A stretch of DNA of 13,255 nt from an uncultured Janibacter sp. (GCA_946222495.1 CAMICF010000064.1:1-13255); one strand, 5' to 3'; positions 1 through 6,928 are shown, counted from the stretch's first letter. Numbers and translations: made by a program. The notes: generated by a model not told the origin, from the letters alone.

Positions 1-743
1 GCGGTGGCGGTGCGCACGAGGTGCGGCACCTGGGTCGGGGTGTGGAGGACGAGCTGTGACTCCCGCTCGTCCCACTGGGCGAGCGCCGCCCGGGTCTCCA
101 GGGGGAGCGCGTTCTGCCGACCGGTGTCGATGGCGACTTCGATGACCTCGGCAGCGGTGTCGAAGGCGTCGTCGACGCCGGGGGTGTCGAAGAGGGAAAC
201 GTCGATGAGCACGTTGTCCGGAGCACCCTCGTGGAGGCGGCGGGCGCCCTCGGCCAGGGCCGCGTCGGCCGAGACGATCGCCTCGTGGGCCTCGTACTCC
301 ACCCGGGCAGCCTCGACCCCGTCCTCTGCCGCGTACGGGGTCCGGGCGATGACGATCGCGATCGGCTCACCGATGAACCGCACGGTGTCGTGCGCGAGCA
401 CGGGCATCTCGGTGGGGCGGAACTGGTCGAAGGGCCGGTCGAGCAGCGCGGTGATCGGCGCCATGACGAGGTCGTCCGCGGCGAAGGCGGCGACAACACC
501 CGGGACGACCCGGGTCTGCTCGAGGTCGACCTCGAGGATCTGACCGAAGGCGACGCGGCTCCGCACGAACTGCGCGTGCAACTGCCCGGTGAGGTCGATG
601 TCGTCGACGAACCGGCCAGCGCCGGTGAGCAGTCGGGGGTCCTCCCGGCGACGCACCGATGCACCGATGAAGGCACCGTCCCGGGACATGGTCGGGTCGC
701 GGTCGCTGCCGTCCGGGTGCGGCACCTGGTCGTTGCTGATCAT
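1..743 (-). CDS. Xanthine dehydrogenase family molybdenum-binding (large) subunit, N-terminal part
   Basis: The reading frame is open to the left edge, so only the first 247 residues are visible; full family members have about 750-800. They show the start of a CoxL/XDH-type large subunit: RREDPRLLTG with FVDDI at residues 32-49, VRFIGEPIAIVIA at 121-133, and an ETRAALAQWD stretch followed by TPTQVPHLVR near 216-244. Such subunits bind molybdopterin cytosine dinucleotide and hydroxylate N-heterocycles next to the ring nitrogen using water. The ATG at 743 overlaps the stop of the FAD-subunit gene (ATGA) and has AGGAGG 10 bases upstream (754-759 on the plus strand), which favours it over the internal ATG at residue 19. 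Beside nicX, the likely substrate is nicotinate (to 6-hydroxynicotinate) or picolinate; this is inferred from context. The active-site Glu and cofactor residues lie outside the window. Confidence 0.9.
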   Translation of the reverse strand, partial: MISNDQVPHPDGSDRDPTMSRDGAFIGASVRRREDPRLLTGAGRFVDDIDLTGQLHAQFVRSRVAFGQILEVDLEQTRVVPGVVAAFAADDLVMAPITALLDRPFDQFRPTEMPVLAHDTVRFIGEPIAIVIARTPYAAEDGVEAARVEYEAHEAIVSADAALAEGARRLHEGAPDNVLIDVSLFDTPGVDDAFDTAAEVIEVAIDTGRQNALPLETRAALAQWDERESQLVLHTPTQVPHLVRTAT

Positions 744-1570
744 GCCTGCCTTGCCTCCTGCGCGGCCGTGATGACCATCCCGGTCACGAGGCTCCGCTGG
801 TAGTCGTCCTCCACCTCGAGCTCGTCGAGGTCCTTCGCCACGCCCCTGCGTAGAGCGTCGTCATCACAGGCGGTCACCGCGGCCTCCGCCGCGGGCAGAC
901 GGGCCGGTGCCGGCGCGGCGCCGCTCACCACGATGCGGGCGTCCGCGGTTCCGTCCGATGAAGGGAGAACCACCCCGGCCGCGGCGAGGGCGAAGTCGCC
1001 GTGCCGCAGGCCGTACTCGGCGAAACCGGCGGGTCCCTTCGCTGCGGGGAAGATGGCCCGGGTGACGACCTCGTCCGGCTCGAGGGATGTGGTGTAGAGC
1101 CCGAAGAAGAGTTCCTCCGCGGGGATCTCACGCTCACCCCCGGGGCCTTCGGCCACGACCCTCGCGCCGAGAAGGACCGTGAGCAGCGGCCACTCCGCAG
1201 CACCGTCGGCGTGGGCGATGCTGCCCCCAACGGTCCCGCGGGTCCGGATGGGCAGGTGTCCCACGTGTCGCATGGTCCTCGCGATGATCCGGTGACCAGC
1301 GCTGCCACGCACGACCTCGCTCTCGAGCACGGCCTGGTGGGTGGCAAGGGCACCGATCACCAGATCGCTGCCGACGAGCTCGATCGAGTCGAGGCCCGGG
1401 ATTCGCGTGATGTCGACGAGGTGCTCCGGTCGCGCCAGCCGAAAGCTCATCATCGGCACGAGCGACTGCCCGCCGGCGACGACCTTCGACTCCTCACCGA
1501 GGCTCGTCAGCAGCGCGATCGCGTCGCTGACGCTCGCTGCACGGTGATAGCTCAGGGGTGCGGGTTTCAC
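740..1570 (-). CDS. Xanthine dehydrogenase family FAD-binding (medium) subunit
   Basis: This 276-residue protein has the usual length and layout of the CoxM/NdhA-type FAD subunit. The two FAD-contact motifs are clear: VVAGGQSLVPMMSFRLARP at residues 30-48 and RGTVGGSIAHADGAAEWP at 111-128. In this family the subunit passes electrons from the molybdenum and Fe-S centres to an acceptor. The start is GTG at 1570, with AAGGAG and GAGG upstream. Its stop overlaps the start of the Mo subunit by four bases, so the two are probably translationally coupled. The order is FAD subunit then Mo subunit; no [2Fe-2S] small subunit lies between them, so it is presumably past the left edge. With nicX and a NicC-like monooxygenase in the same operon, a nicotinate or picolinate hydroxylase is the best reading. 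The exact substrate cannot be read from the sequence. Confidence 0.92.
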   Translation of the reverse strand: MKPAPLSYHRAASVSDAIALLTSLGEESKVVAGGQSLVPMMSFRLARPEHLVDITRIPGLDSIELVGSDLVIGALATHQAVLESEVVRGSAGHRIIARTMRHVGHLPIRTRGTVGGSIAHADGAAEWPLLTVLLGARVVAEGPGGEREIPAEELFFGLYTTSLEPDEVVTRAIFPAAKGPAGFAEYGLRHGDFALAAAGVVLPSSDGTADARIVVSGAAPAPARLPAAEAAVTACDDDALRRGVAKDLDELEVEDDYQRSLVTGMVITAAQEARQA

Positions 1571-1589
1571 GGATCCTCAGGTCTCCTTG

Positions 1590-1605
1590 GGTCCACCGGT
1601 GGACC
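1590..1605. promoter_or_regulatory. Perfect 16-bp palindrome between the MFS gene and the FAD-subunit gene
   Basis: GGTCCACCGGTGGACC reads the same on both strands. It lies in the 65-base gap between the MFS stop and the hydroxylase FAD-subunit start, about 20 bases upstream of the GTG. It could be a dimeric regulator site or, in RNA, a six-base-pair hairpin with a CCGG loop that separates carrier and hydroxylase expression. There is no T-run, so it is not a standard terminator. The function is not known. Confidence 0.4.
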
Positions 1606-1635
1606 GCCTCGTCTGGACGCGGGTGGCAGGGCAGA

Positions 1636-3030
1636 TCAGTCAAGCGCAGTAGCTGGGGCGCTCGCCGGGGCGACATCGTCGTCCTCGACGACGGCGTCGA
1701 GGTCCATCCCCTTCGTCTCGGGACCGAACTTGACCATCATGCCGATGGCGATGAAGACGGCGACCATGAGGATGAGGAAGGTGTTGACCAGGCCAAGCGT
1801 GGGGAACATGACCGCACTGAAGGCGATCGGCGCGATCCCGGTCGCCACGCGACTGGCCGACGACGACCACGCAAAGCCACTCGCGCGAATCTCTGTCGGG
1901 TAGATCTCGGCGATGTAGGCGTAGAGCACGGGGATGGCGATCTGGATGACGAAGCCGAAGATCCCGATCGCCACCAGGGCGACCGTCGGCGTCTCGATCG
2001 TGTACCCGACGCCGACGAGGGCGATCGAGCCGAGGGAGGCGCTGATACCGAGCAGCCACTTGCGACCAGTGATGTCGACGAGCACTGCCGACAGGGCGCA
2101 GCCGAAGATCCCGATGGCGCTCATGATCGTCGAGCCGAGGAAGGCGACGGTGAACGTCGCCCCGGCGTCCGAGAGCAGGGTGGGCAACCAGCTGAGTGCG
2201 GCGTAGTAGACGACCATGATGCTCACGAACAGCATCCACGCGGTGAGGGTGATCATCGGCATCCGTCCCCAGATCAGCCGCAGCTGCTGGACCCCGGCAG
2301 CGACGCCACTCACCTGCTCCTCCACGACAGGAGGAGTGATCACGTAGGGCTCGGGAGAGGCGCCGGTCTCGACGACGAGCTGGTCGATGACCTCCCTCGC
2401 CTCGGTCTCACGTCCCATGCGGGCCAGATAGATCGGCGACTCGGGGATCCCCCGCCGCACCCAGAAGGTGAGGAGTGCCGGAAGGACCATGATCCCGAGC
2501 ATGATCCGCCAGTTGTGGTCGACCTCGAGCAGTGCCCAGGCCGACAGACCCGCAAAGGTCGCACCGATGGGCCAGAACAGGTCGAGGGCCGTCAAAACCT
2601 TGCCGCGGACCCTCTTCGGGGAGAACTCACCCACGATGGCGTAGTCGACGGGGATGCATCCGCCCAGGCCGAAGCCGGCGATGAAACGGAAGGCAAGGAA
2701 CACCTCGTAGTTCGGAGAGAAGGCTCCGAGGACCGAGAAGAGGGCGAAAATCATCAGCGTGATGCTGAAGGCCTTCTTACGGCCCAGCCGGTCCGCGATG
2801 CTCCCCCAGACCACGGCGCCCAGCGCCATGCCGATGAGGTTGGCCGTCGCCACGTATCCACGGGCTCCGTCCGAGAGGCCGAACTCCAGCCCCACGAGCG
2901 GGGTGAGGAAGCCGTTGAGGGCAATGTCCCAAGCGTCGAACAAGTACCCCAGTCCGCCGATGAGGAAGATCTTGCCCTGGACATTCCACTTCCACGGAAG
3001 GTCCTGGACAATCTGGTCGCCAGTGCGCAT
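1636..3030 (-). CDS. MFS transporter, NiaP/metabolite:H+ symporter type, probable pyridine-carboxylate uptake
   Basis: A 464-residue MFS carrier with about twelve hydrophobic segments. The first helix carries GGLGYLFDAWD (residues 25-35), as in NiaP-like niacin permeases. Loop 2-3 has motif A (GSIADRLGRKK, 76-86). GLGGCIPVDY (121-130) and the SPKRVRGK loop (137-144) follow, and after helix 6 comes PESPIYLARMGR (196-207), as in the sugar/metabolite porter branch. The ATG at 3030 has GGAG seven bases upstream. It is the third gene of the minus-strand catabolic operon, 62 bases after the monooxygenase gene and 65 before the FAD subunit. By position it most likely imports nicotinate or a related pyridine acid with protons. 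The family is certain; the substrate is inferred. Confidence 0.9.
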   Translation of the reverse strand: MRTGDQIVQDLPWKWNVQGKIFLIGGLGYLFDAWDIALNGFLTPLVGLEFGLSDGARGYVATANLIGMALGAVVWGSIADRLGRKKAFSITLMIFALFSVLGAFSPNYEVFLAFRFIAGFGLGGCIPVDYAIVGEFSPKRVRGKVLTALDLFWPIGATFAGLSAWALLEVDHNWRIMLGIMVLPALLTFWVRRGIPESPIYLARMGRETEAREVIDQLVVETGASPEPYVITPPVVEEQVSGVAAGVQQLRLIWGRMPMITLTAWMLFVSIMVVYYAALSWLPTLLSDAGATFTVAFLGSTIMSAIGIFGCALSAVLVDITGRKWLLGISASLGSIALVGVGYTIETPTVALVAIGIFGFVIQIAIPVLYAYIAEIYPTEIRASGFAWSSSASRVATGIAPIAFSAVMFPTLGLVNTFLILMVAVFIAIGMMVKFGPETKGMDLDAVVEDDDVAPASAPATALD

Positions 3031-3092
3031 GTCATTTCTCCAATGTCGTTGGCCACGTCGTTGTGGACCACGAAACTCGTGAGCCGGGTGGC

Positions 3093-4361
3093 TCAGCGAC
3101 GAAACTGGTAGTGGTAGGACTCCATGTCGGCGTTGTTGAGCGGGCTGCCGCTCCAGAGCCAGTGGTAGGACACGTCAGACTCACCGTTGAAGGTGGCCAG
3201 CTTGAGGTCTCGTTCTTCCTGCTCCGGGCCGTCGGGCAGGTGGTAGAAGTCCTTGTTGCGCAGGGAGGCGTCCTGGACCATCCCGGCGTGCTTGGAGCGC
3301 CGGGAGACATAGCGGGAGAGGGCGTTCTCGATGTCGCCCCGAGCGACGGCGCCGAGCTCCTCGGCGAGGACCGCCGCGTCCTCCATGGCCTGGGAGGCGC
3401 CCTGGGCCTGGTAGGGCAGCATCGCGTGGCAGGCATCGCCGAGCATCGCCACGTGACCGTCACGCCACACCGGGTCGCGTCGCCGGTGGTACATCGCCCA
3501 GACGCTGCAGTCGTCACCCGCCTTGGAGAGCATGGCTGCCACTCTGTCGTCCCAGTCCTTGTACTGCTCGAGCATCTCGTCCACCGTCGCCGGCCGGGAC
3601 CAGGTGTGCGCGATCCCTTGGTCGGCGGGCACGATCGCGACGATGTTCAGCAGGTCGCCGCCACGGATCATGTAGTGCACGAGGTGGCGGTCGGGGCCGT
3701 ACCAGATCGTGCTCTGGAAGCGGTCGACGAGCCAGCGCGTGGCCGGGTCCTCGCGGATCTTGTCGCCGGGGACGAGCACGCGGTAGGCCATCTCCCCCGA
3801 GAACTCGAGGGTGTCCTCGCCACCGATGGCGTCCCGGACCGCCGAGCGGATCCCGTCGGCTCCGACGACGACGTCACCGGTGAAGCGGCGACCGTCGACC
3901 GTGATGACGACCGGACGAAGGGGGTCGCTCTGGTCGATCTCGTCGGCCTGCGCGCTGGTGATGACGTCGACGACGGGACCGTGCCCGGCCGGATCGATGC
4001 ACGCCTCGTGGATCACCTGGTGCAGGTCGGCCCGGTGGTAGTGCCAGTACGGGGCGTTGTATGTCTCCTTGACGTAGGACCCCAGCGCGGTGAGGCCGAT
4101 GACGCTGCCGTCCTTCCACCGGCGACGGACCTGGTCCTGGGGCTCGGTCCGGATGCGCTCGAGCTCCGGCAGGAGGCCGAGGCCCATGAGGACGCGGGCG
4201 GCGTTGGGGGCGGTCTGGATCCCGGCGCCGACCTCGCCCAGCTCGGGGGCGCGCTCGAGGACGGTGACCTTGAGGCCCTGCTGTCGCATGGCGAGGGCGG
4301 CGGTGAGTCCGCCGAGCCCGCCGCCGACGACGACGACCTCGAGGGATTGGCTCATGGGCAT
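3093..4361 (-). CDS. FAD-dependent aromatic monooxygenase, 6-hydroxynicotinate 3-monooxygenase (NicC)-like
   Basis: This 422-residue class A flavoprotein monooxygenase has all three family motifs: GGGLGG (residues 13-18) in the N-terminal Rossmann fold, GADGIRS (167-173), and GDACHAMLP (309-317). The ATG at 4361 has AGGAGG eight bases upstream; the next ATG is too far from it. Directly downstream of nicX, it probably hydroxylates and decarboxylates 6-hydroxynicotinate (or 6-hydroxypicolinate) to give 2,5-dihydroxypyridine, the NicX substrate. DRHLVHY (224-230) aligns with the Pseudomonas NicC stretch holding His211 and Tyr215. However, the residue matching NicC His47 is Gln49 (GAGIQTAPNA), as in salicylate and 3-hydroxybenzoate hydroxylases. 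It is also about 40 residues longer than Pseudomonas NicC as I remember it. The family is secure; the substrate is inferred from the neighbours. Confidence 0.88.
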   Translation of the reverse strand: MPMSQSLEVVVVGGGLGGLTAALAMRQQGLKVTVLERAPELGEVGAGIQTAPNAARVLMGLGLLPELERIRTEPQDQVRRRWKDGSVIGLTALGSYVKETYNAPYWHYHRADLHQVIHEACIDPAGHGPVVDVITSAQADEIDQSDPLRPVVITVDGRRFTGDVVVGADGIRSAVRDAIGGEDTLEFSGEMAYRVLVPGDKIREDPATRWLVDRFQSTIWYGPDRHLVHYMIRGGDLLNIVAIVPADQGIAHTWSRPATVDEMLEQYKDWDDRVAAMLSKAGDDCSVWAMYHRRRDPVWRDGHVAMLGDACHAMLPYQAQGASQAMEDAAVLAEELGAVARGDIENALSRYVSRRSKHAGMVQDASLRNKDFYHLPDGPEQEERDLKLATFNGESDVSYHWLWSGSPLNNADMESYHYQFRR

Positions 4362-4420
4362 GGTGCGGTCCTCCTGGTGCGACTCCGGGTCGCTGGGTCA
4401 GTGGGTGACGAAGGGGCTTG

Positions 4421-5452
4421 TCAGGGCTCGAGCAGGGCTCCGTCCGCGACGACGGTCGTCTCGTCAAGACGCACCGTGCAGTCACGCATGGCGATGTCGA
4501 GGTGGGCGTAGGAGTCTCGGTGCAGGACGGGGTGGGGGCCGGTCGACCAGAGGAAGTTGCCGGCGAAGGCGCGGGCCTCCATGCCCATGACCTCGTGCTT
4601 GGCGTACATCGCCTGGGCAAACCAGTCGGCGGTCTTCATCAGTCCCCAGCCCATGTGGGAGAGGTAGCGCGCCCACTTGTCCTCGGAGTCGCCGAAGAAG
4701 GTCTTGATCATGTGGGCATCGGCCCCGCCGCTGACCTTCTCGATGTGGCCACCGGCGACCTCGAGGGTCACCGTGTCCCGGATGTACTCCTTGAAGGGCA
4801 TGATGATGTCGCCCGGCGCGAGGACGATCTGCCCGTCGGAGAGCTCAGGCCAGCAGAGGACCATCGTGCTCGGCCAGTGGTCCCAGCGGCCCGGGTCGTC
4901 GCTGAAGCCGACCTGGAAGTCGCAGCGGACGTTCTTCAGGTCGACGGTGAGGTCGGTCCCCGCGGCGCTCGTCACGCGCATCGTCGTGGAGTCGTGGACG
5001 AGCTGTTGGCCCGAGAGGACCCGGTCCTTGTCGCCGGCGGTCGGCATGTTGCGCACGAGGACGTCCGGCGCGTCGCAGACGAAGAGGATGCGTGTCCCGG
5101 TCCCGAGGATCTCGTCCTGGATCGGCGCGTGGATGAAGCCCTCGCGGGTGAGGTCGAGGACGAGGTCGGCTTGCTTGAGCAGGTTCTGTGCGACGGAGTC
5201 CTGGAGAACCGAGACCAGACCAGGCCCAGCACCGGTGTGGGTGCTCGGGACGGGGTCGGGGTTGCCCCCTGGAACAGTGGCGACGAGCACGTGCGCGCCG
5301 CAGGCCTTGGCCCCCGCGAAGGCCGCAGCGACGTAGTCCTGCCGGCTGCTCGGCTCGGCCAGAACGACGACGTGTTCCGCGGGCTGGAGCCGGCACAGTC
5401 GCAACTCTTCGGTGAAGGCGGCGACGAGGTCCGCGGAGGTCAGCTGATTCAT
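4421..5452 (-). CDS. nicX: 2,5-dihydroxypyridine 5,6-dioxygenase
   Basis: The 343-residue protein matches Pseudomonas NicX (about 350) along its length. NicX opens the 2,5-dihydroxypyridine ring with O2 to give N-formylmaleamate, using a mononuclear Fe(II). It belongs structurally to the M29 aminopeptidase-like group. Visible NicX signatures are DDPGRWDHWPS (185-195), PGDIIMPFKEY (213-223), SHMGWGL (265-271), ARAFAGNFLWSTGP (293-306) and AHLDIAMRDC (316-325). His266, His317 and Asp319 match the known iron ligands His265, His318 and Asp320. The ATG at 5452 begins the conserved region; a GAGAGAGA stretch lies seven bases upstream. It is the first gene of the leftward operon, divergent from the maleate isomerase gene. 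This is the best functional anchor for the locus. Confidence 0.95.
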   Translation of the reverse strand: MNQLTSADLVAAFTEELRLCRLQPAEHVVVLAEPSSRQDYVAAAFAGAKACGAHVLVATVPGGNPDPVPSTHTGAGPGLVSVLQDSVAQNLLKQADLVLDLTREGFIHAPIQDEILGTGTRILFVCDAPDVLVRNMPTAGDKDRVLSGQQLVHDSTTMRVTSAAGTDLTVDLKNVRCDFQVGFSDDPGRWDHWPSTMVLCWPELSDGQIVLAPGDIIMPFKEYIRDTVTLEVAGGHIEKVSGGADAHMIKTFFGDSEDKWARYLSHMGWGLMKTADWFAQAMYAKHEVMGMEARAFAGNFLWSTGPHPVLHRDSYAHLDIAMRDCTVRLDETTVVADGALLEP

Positions 5453-5494
5453 CGGTGAATCTCTCTCTCAACTCGGCATTGAGTTACTGCGTAG

Positions 5495-5527
5495 ATCGTT
5501 TCTATACGTACGATTGCCTTCCGTCAA
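5495..5527 (-). promoter_or_regulatory. Candidate promoter of the nicX operon with overlapping inverted repeat
   Basis: On the minus strand a -35 candidate TTGACG (5527-5522) is followed by TATAGA (5506-5501, 15-base spacing) or TAGAAA (5504-5499, 17-base spacing) as -10. Both are about 45 bases upstream of the nicX ATG. An inverted repeat ATCGT-N10-ACGAT (5495-5514) covers the -10. A second, AACTC-N6-GAGTT (5470-5485), lies in the leader. Either could be an operator for a catabolic regulator that is not in this window. Assigned by eye only. Confidence 0.4.
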
Positions 5528-5687
5528 GACCCGTCGCTGTTCGCGTCAGCCGACGGAGGGCCGTCACCCCAGAGGGTGGAGCGGTTGCACAACCCCGCCA
5601 ATTCCTCTGAAAACTGGGCCGCATCTCCACCGATTCCGTCTGGCACCGCACCCACCCCGAGGGAAATTGCCGCCGGCGGACGACCTC

Positions 5688-5722
5688 TTGTCAATGACTG
5701 GTCATGCGTGTACGAAGTACTC
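5688..5722 (+). promoter_or_regulatory. Candidate promoter of the maleate isomerase gene
   Basis: TTGTCA (5688-5693) and TACGAA (5711-5716) are spaced by 17 bases and end six bases before the ATG at 5723. No Shine-Dalgarno is visible, so a leaderless or near-leaderless transcript is possible. Between the boxes is an inverted repeat, ATGAC-TG-GTCAT (5694-5705), and over the -10 is GTAC-GAA-GTAC (5710-5720). These suggest a regulator site. Further upstream the 270-base divergent gap holds GGTTG-CA-CAACC (5583-5594) and nothing else I can name. Confidence 0.35.
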
Positions 5723-6406
5723 ATGAATACTCAGCGCACCCACCACGTGGCCATGATCGTGCCGAGCTCGAACCTCACGATGGAGACCGAGCTCCCCGAG
5801 ATCCTCAGCCGCCGAAGGGAGCTGCACCCCGAGGACCACTTCGTCTTCCACTCCAGTCGCATGCGGATGAAGCACGTGACGCCGGAGGAGCTCAAGGCGA
5901 TGAACGCGCAGACCGACCGCGCGGCACTCGAGCTGGCCGACGCGCGGCCCGATGTCGTCGCCTCGGCCTGCCTCGTCGCGATCATGGCGCAGGGGGCCGG
6001 GTACCACTGCACGGCCGAGGACCAGATGCGCGCCGCCCTGGAGAGCGAAGGGGTGGACGCCCCCGTCATCAGCAGCGCCGGGGCGCTCCTGCGCGCACTC
6101 ACCGCACTGGGGGCGCGGAAGGTCGTCATGGTGACGCCGTACATGAAGCCGCTGACCCAGCTCGTCTCCGACTACGTCGCCGACGCCGGGTTCGAGGTCC
6201 TCGACACCCTCTCCCTCGAGGTCTCGGACAACATCGCCGTGGCCAACCTCGACCCGACCGACCTCACCGAGCACTGGAAGCGGCTCGACCCCCGGGCCCT
6301 CGAGGACGCCGACGCCCTCATCCTCTCGGCGTGCGTCCAGATGCCCTCCCTGCCGGCGATCCAGGCCGTCGAGGACGAGTACGGCAAGCCGGTCCGGGCG
6401 AGGTAG
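5723..6406 (+). CDS. nicE: Maleate isomerase (maleate cis-trans isomerase), C-terminally truncated
   Basis: An Asp/Glu racemase-superfamily protein closely resembling NicE, which converts maleate to fumarate, the last step of nicotinate breakdown. Motifs are IVPSSNLTMETELP (residues 12-25), FHSSRMRMK (42-50), SACLVAIM (81-88), SSAGALLRAL (117-126), TPYMKPLTQLV (138-148) and LSACVQMPSLPA (201-212). Both catalytic cysteines (Cys83, Cys204) are present. The frame is open back to a GTG at 5576, but family similarity begins at the ATG at 5723. Family members have about 250 residues and continue after GKPV with a hydrophobic C-terminal segment. Here GKPV (221-224) is followed only by Arg-Ala-Arg and a stop. 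The missing 25-35 residues include the last helix of the second domain, so the product may not fold. The break coincides with the break in the convergent nucleotidyltransferase gene. Confidence 0.85.
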   Translation: MNTQRTHHVAMIVPSSNLTMETELPEILSRRRELHPEDHFVFHSSRMRMKHVTPEELKAMNAQTDRAALELADARPDVVASACLVAIMAQGAGYHCTAEDQMRAALESEGVDAPVISSAGALLRALTALGARKVVMVTPYMKPLTQLVSDYVADAGFEVLDTLSLEVSDNIAVANLDPTDLTEHWKRLDPRALEDADALILSACVQMPSLPAIQAVEDEYGKPVRAR

Positions 6407-6888
6407 GGGCCGGCCCCACGGTCGCCGGCGAGCTCGGCGACGAGCGGCGACCAGTGGTCCCGGCCGATGACGGCGGGGTGACCGACGCTCCCTTCGTACA
6501 CCGCCCGACGAAGGGAGTCCCTCCCCGGACGCAGCGACAGGAGCCGTTGCGCCACAAGGGCGTTCACGTCCGGCAGGTCGACGAGGTGGACCATCGCGGC
6601 CGTCGCGTCACTGCCGGTCCCGAGCTCGCGGAGGCCGAAGGAGAGGGAGGCCCCGATGCCCTGCTCCCAGTCGGGGCAGAGCACGTGGTGCACGCGATCC
6701 AGCGGCAGCGCCGCCTCGCCCCCACAGGCCCCGAGGACGACGGTGACCGAGTCGCACCCGCCGTCGAGGAGCACCCGCGCCGAGCGTTCGAGCCAGGACG
6801 TGCCGTCGGGGTCGAGCTTGAGCGCCTTGGGCATCCCCATCCGACGCCCCGCGCCCGCCGCGAGGAGAAGTCCCTGAACGCCCGCCAT
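6172..6888 (-). CDS. MobA/MocA-like nucleotidyltransferase with replaced C-terminus
   Basis: Residues 1-165 are an NTP_transf_3 (MobA/MocA-like) domain: LLLAAGAGRRMGMPKAL at 7-23 binds the nucleotide, then HLVDLPDV at 101-108 and VGHPAVIGRDHW at 135-146. GDRGAGPYLAR (155-165) leads to where the family normally ends with about 25-35 more residues including a DVDTP-like motif. Instead residues 166-238 are simply the antisense of nicE. The true gene therefore ends near 6394 and the present 3' end is probably a deletion product. MocA-type enzymes attach CMP to molybdopterin for XDH-type hydroxylases, so a link to the neighbouring hydroxylase is reasonable but inferred. The ATG at 6888 is preceded by TAGTGT (6901-6896 on the minus strand) seven bases away, suggesting a leaderless -10. 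The loss of the C-terminus casts doubt on activity. Confidence 0.75.
   Translation of the reverse strand: MAGVQGLLLAAGAGRRMGMPKALKLDPDGTSWLERSARVLLDGGCDSVTVVLGACGGEAALPLDRVHHVLCPDWEQGIGASLSFGLRELGTGSDATAAMVHLVDLPDVNALVAQRLLSLRPGRDSLRRAVYEGSVGHPAVIGRDHWSPLVAELAGDRGAGPYLARTGLPYSSSTAWIAGREGIWTHAERMRASASSRARGSSRFQCSVRSVGSRLATAMLSETSRERVSRTSNPASAT
6390..6400. other. Probable deletion junction between the 3' ends of nicE and the mobA-like gene
   Basis: Plus-strand similarity to maleate isomerase stops at V224 (codon 6392-6394). Minus-strand similarity to MobA-like proteins stops at R165 (codon 6396-6394). Two convergent genes each losing their last 25-35 codons at the same position is best explained by one deletion of a couple of hundred bases or more. 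The ancestral sequence is not visible, so the exact breakpoint is approximate. Confidence 0.6.
6488..6517. repeat. Inverted pair of the ACGAAGGG motif with 10-bp arms
   Basis: CTCCCTTCGT (6488-6497) and ACGAAGGGAG (6508-6517) are perfect inverted copies separated by ten bases. They lie inside the mobA-like coding sequence. This is the only place where two copies of the window's over-represented motif face each other closely enough to form a hairpin. Confidence 0.55.
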
Positions 6889-6928
6889 GGCTCGGACACT
6901 ACCCAGCCCTGCCGCCCCACCCCCGTCG

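Noticed and set aside
4..803. Plus-strand open frames over the left 800 bases
   Set aside because: They are antisense shadows of the hydroxylase Mo subunit, whose minus-strand frame has clear family motifs.
1558..3111. 517-codon plus-strand frame
   Set aside because: It is antisense to the MFS gene, very rich in Asp, Glu, Arg and His, with no recognisable domain.
3063..5458. Two long plus-strand frames (482 and 346 codons)
   Set aside because: They are antisense to nicX and the monooxygenase; their composition is typical of high-GC shadow frames.
5576..5722. 49-codon N-terminal extension of the maleate isomerase from a GTG at 5576
   Set aside because: Family similarity starts at the ATG at 5723, and promoter-like boxes lie within the extension.
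5524..5724. 66-codon minus-strand frame in the divergent gap
   Set aside because: It has no ribosome binding site or family motif and overlaps both proposed promoters.
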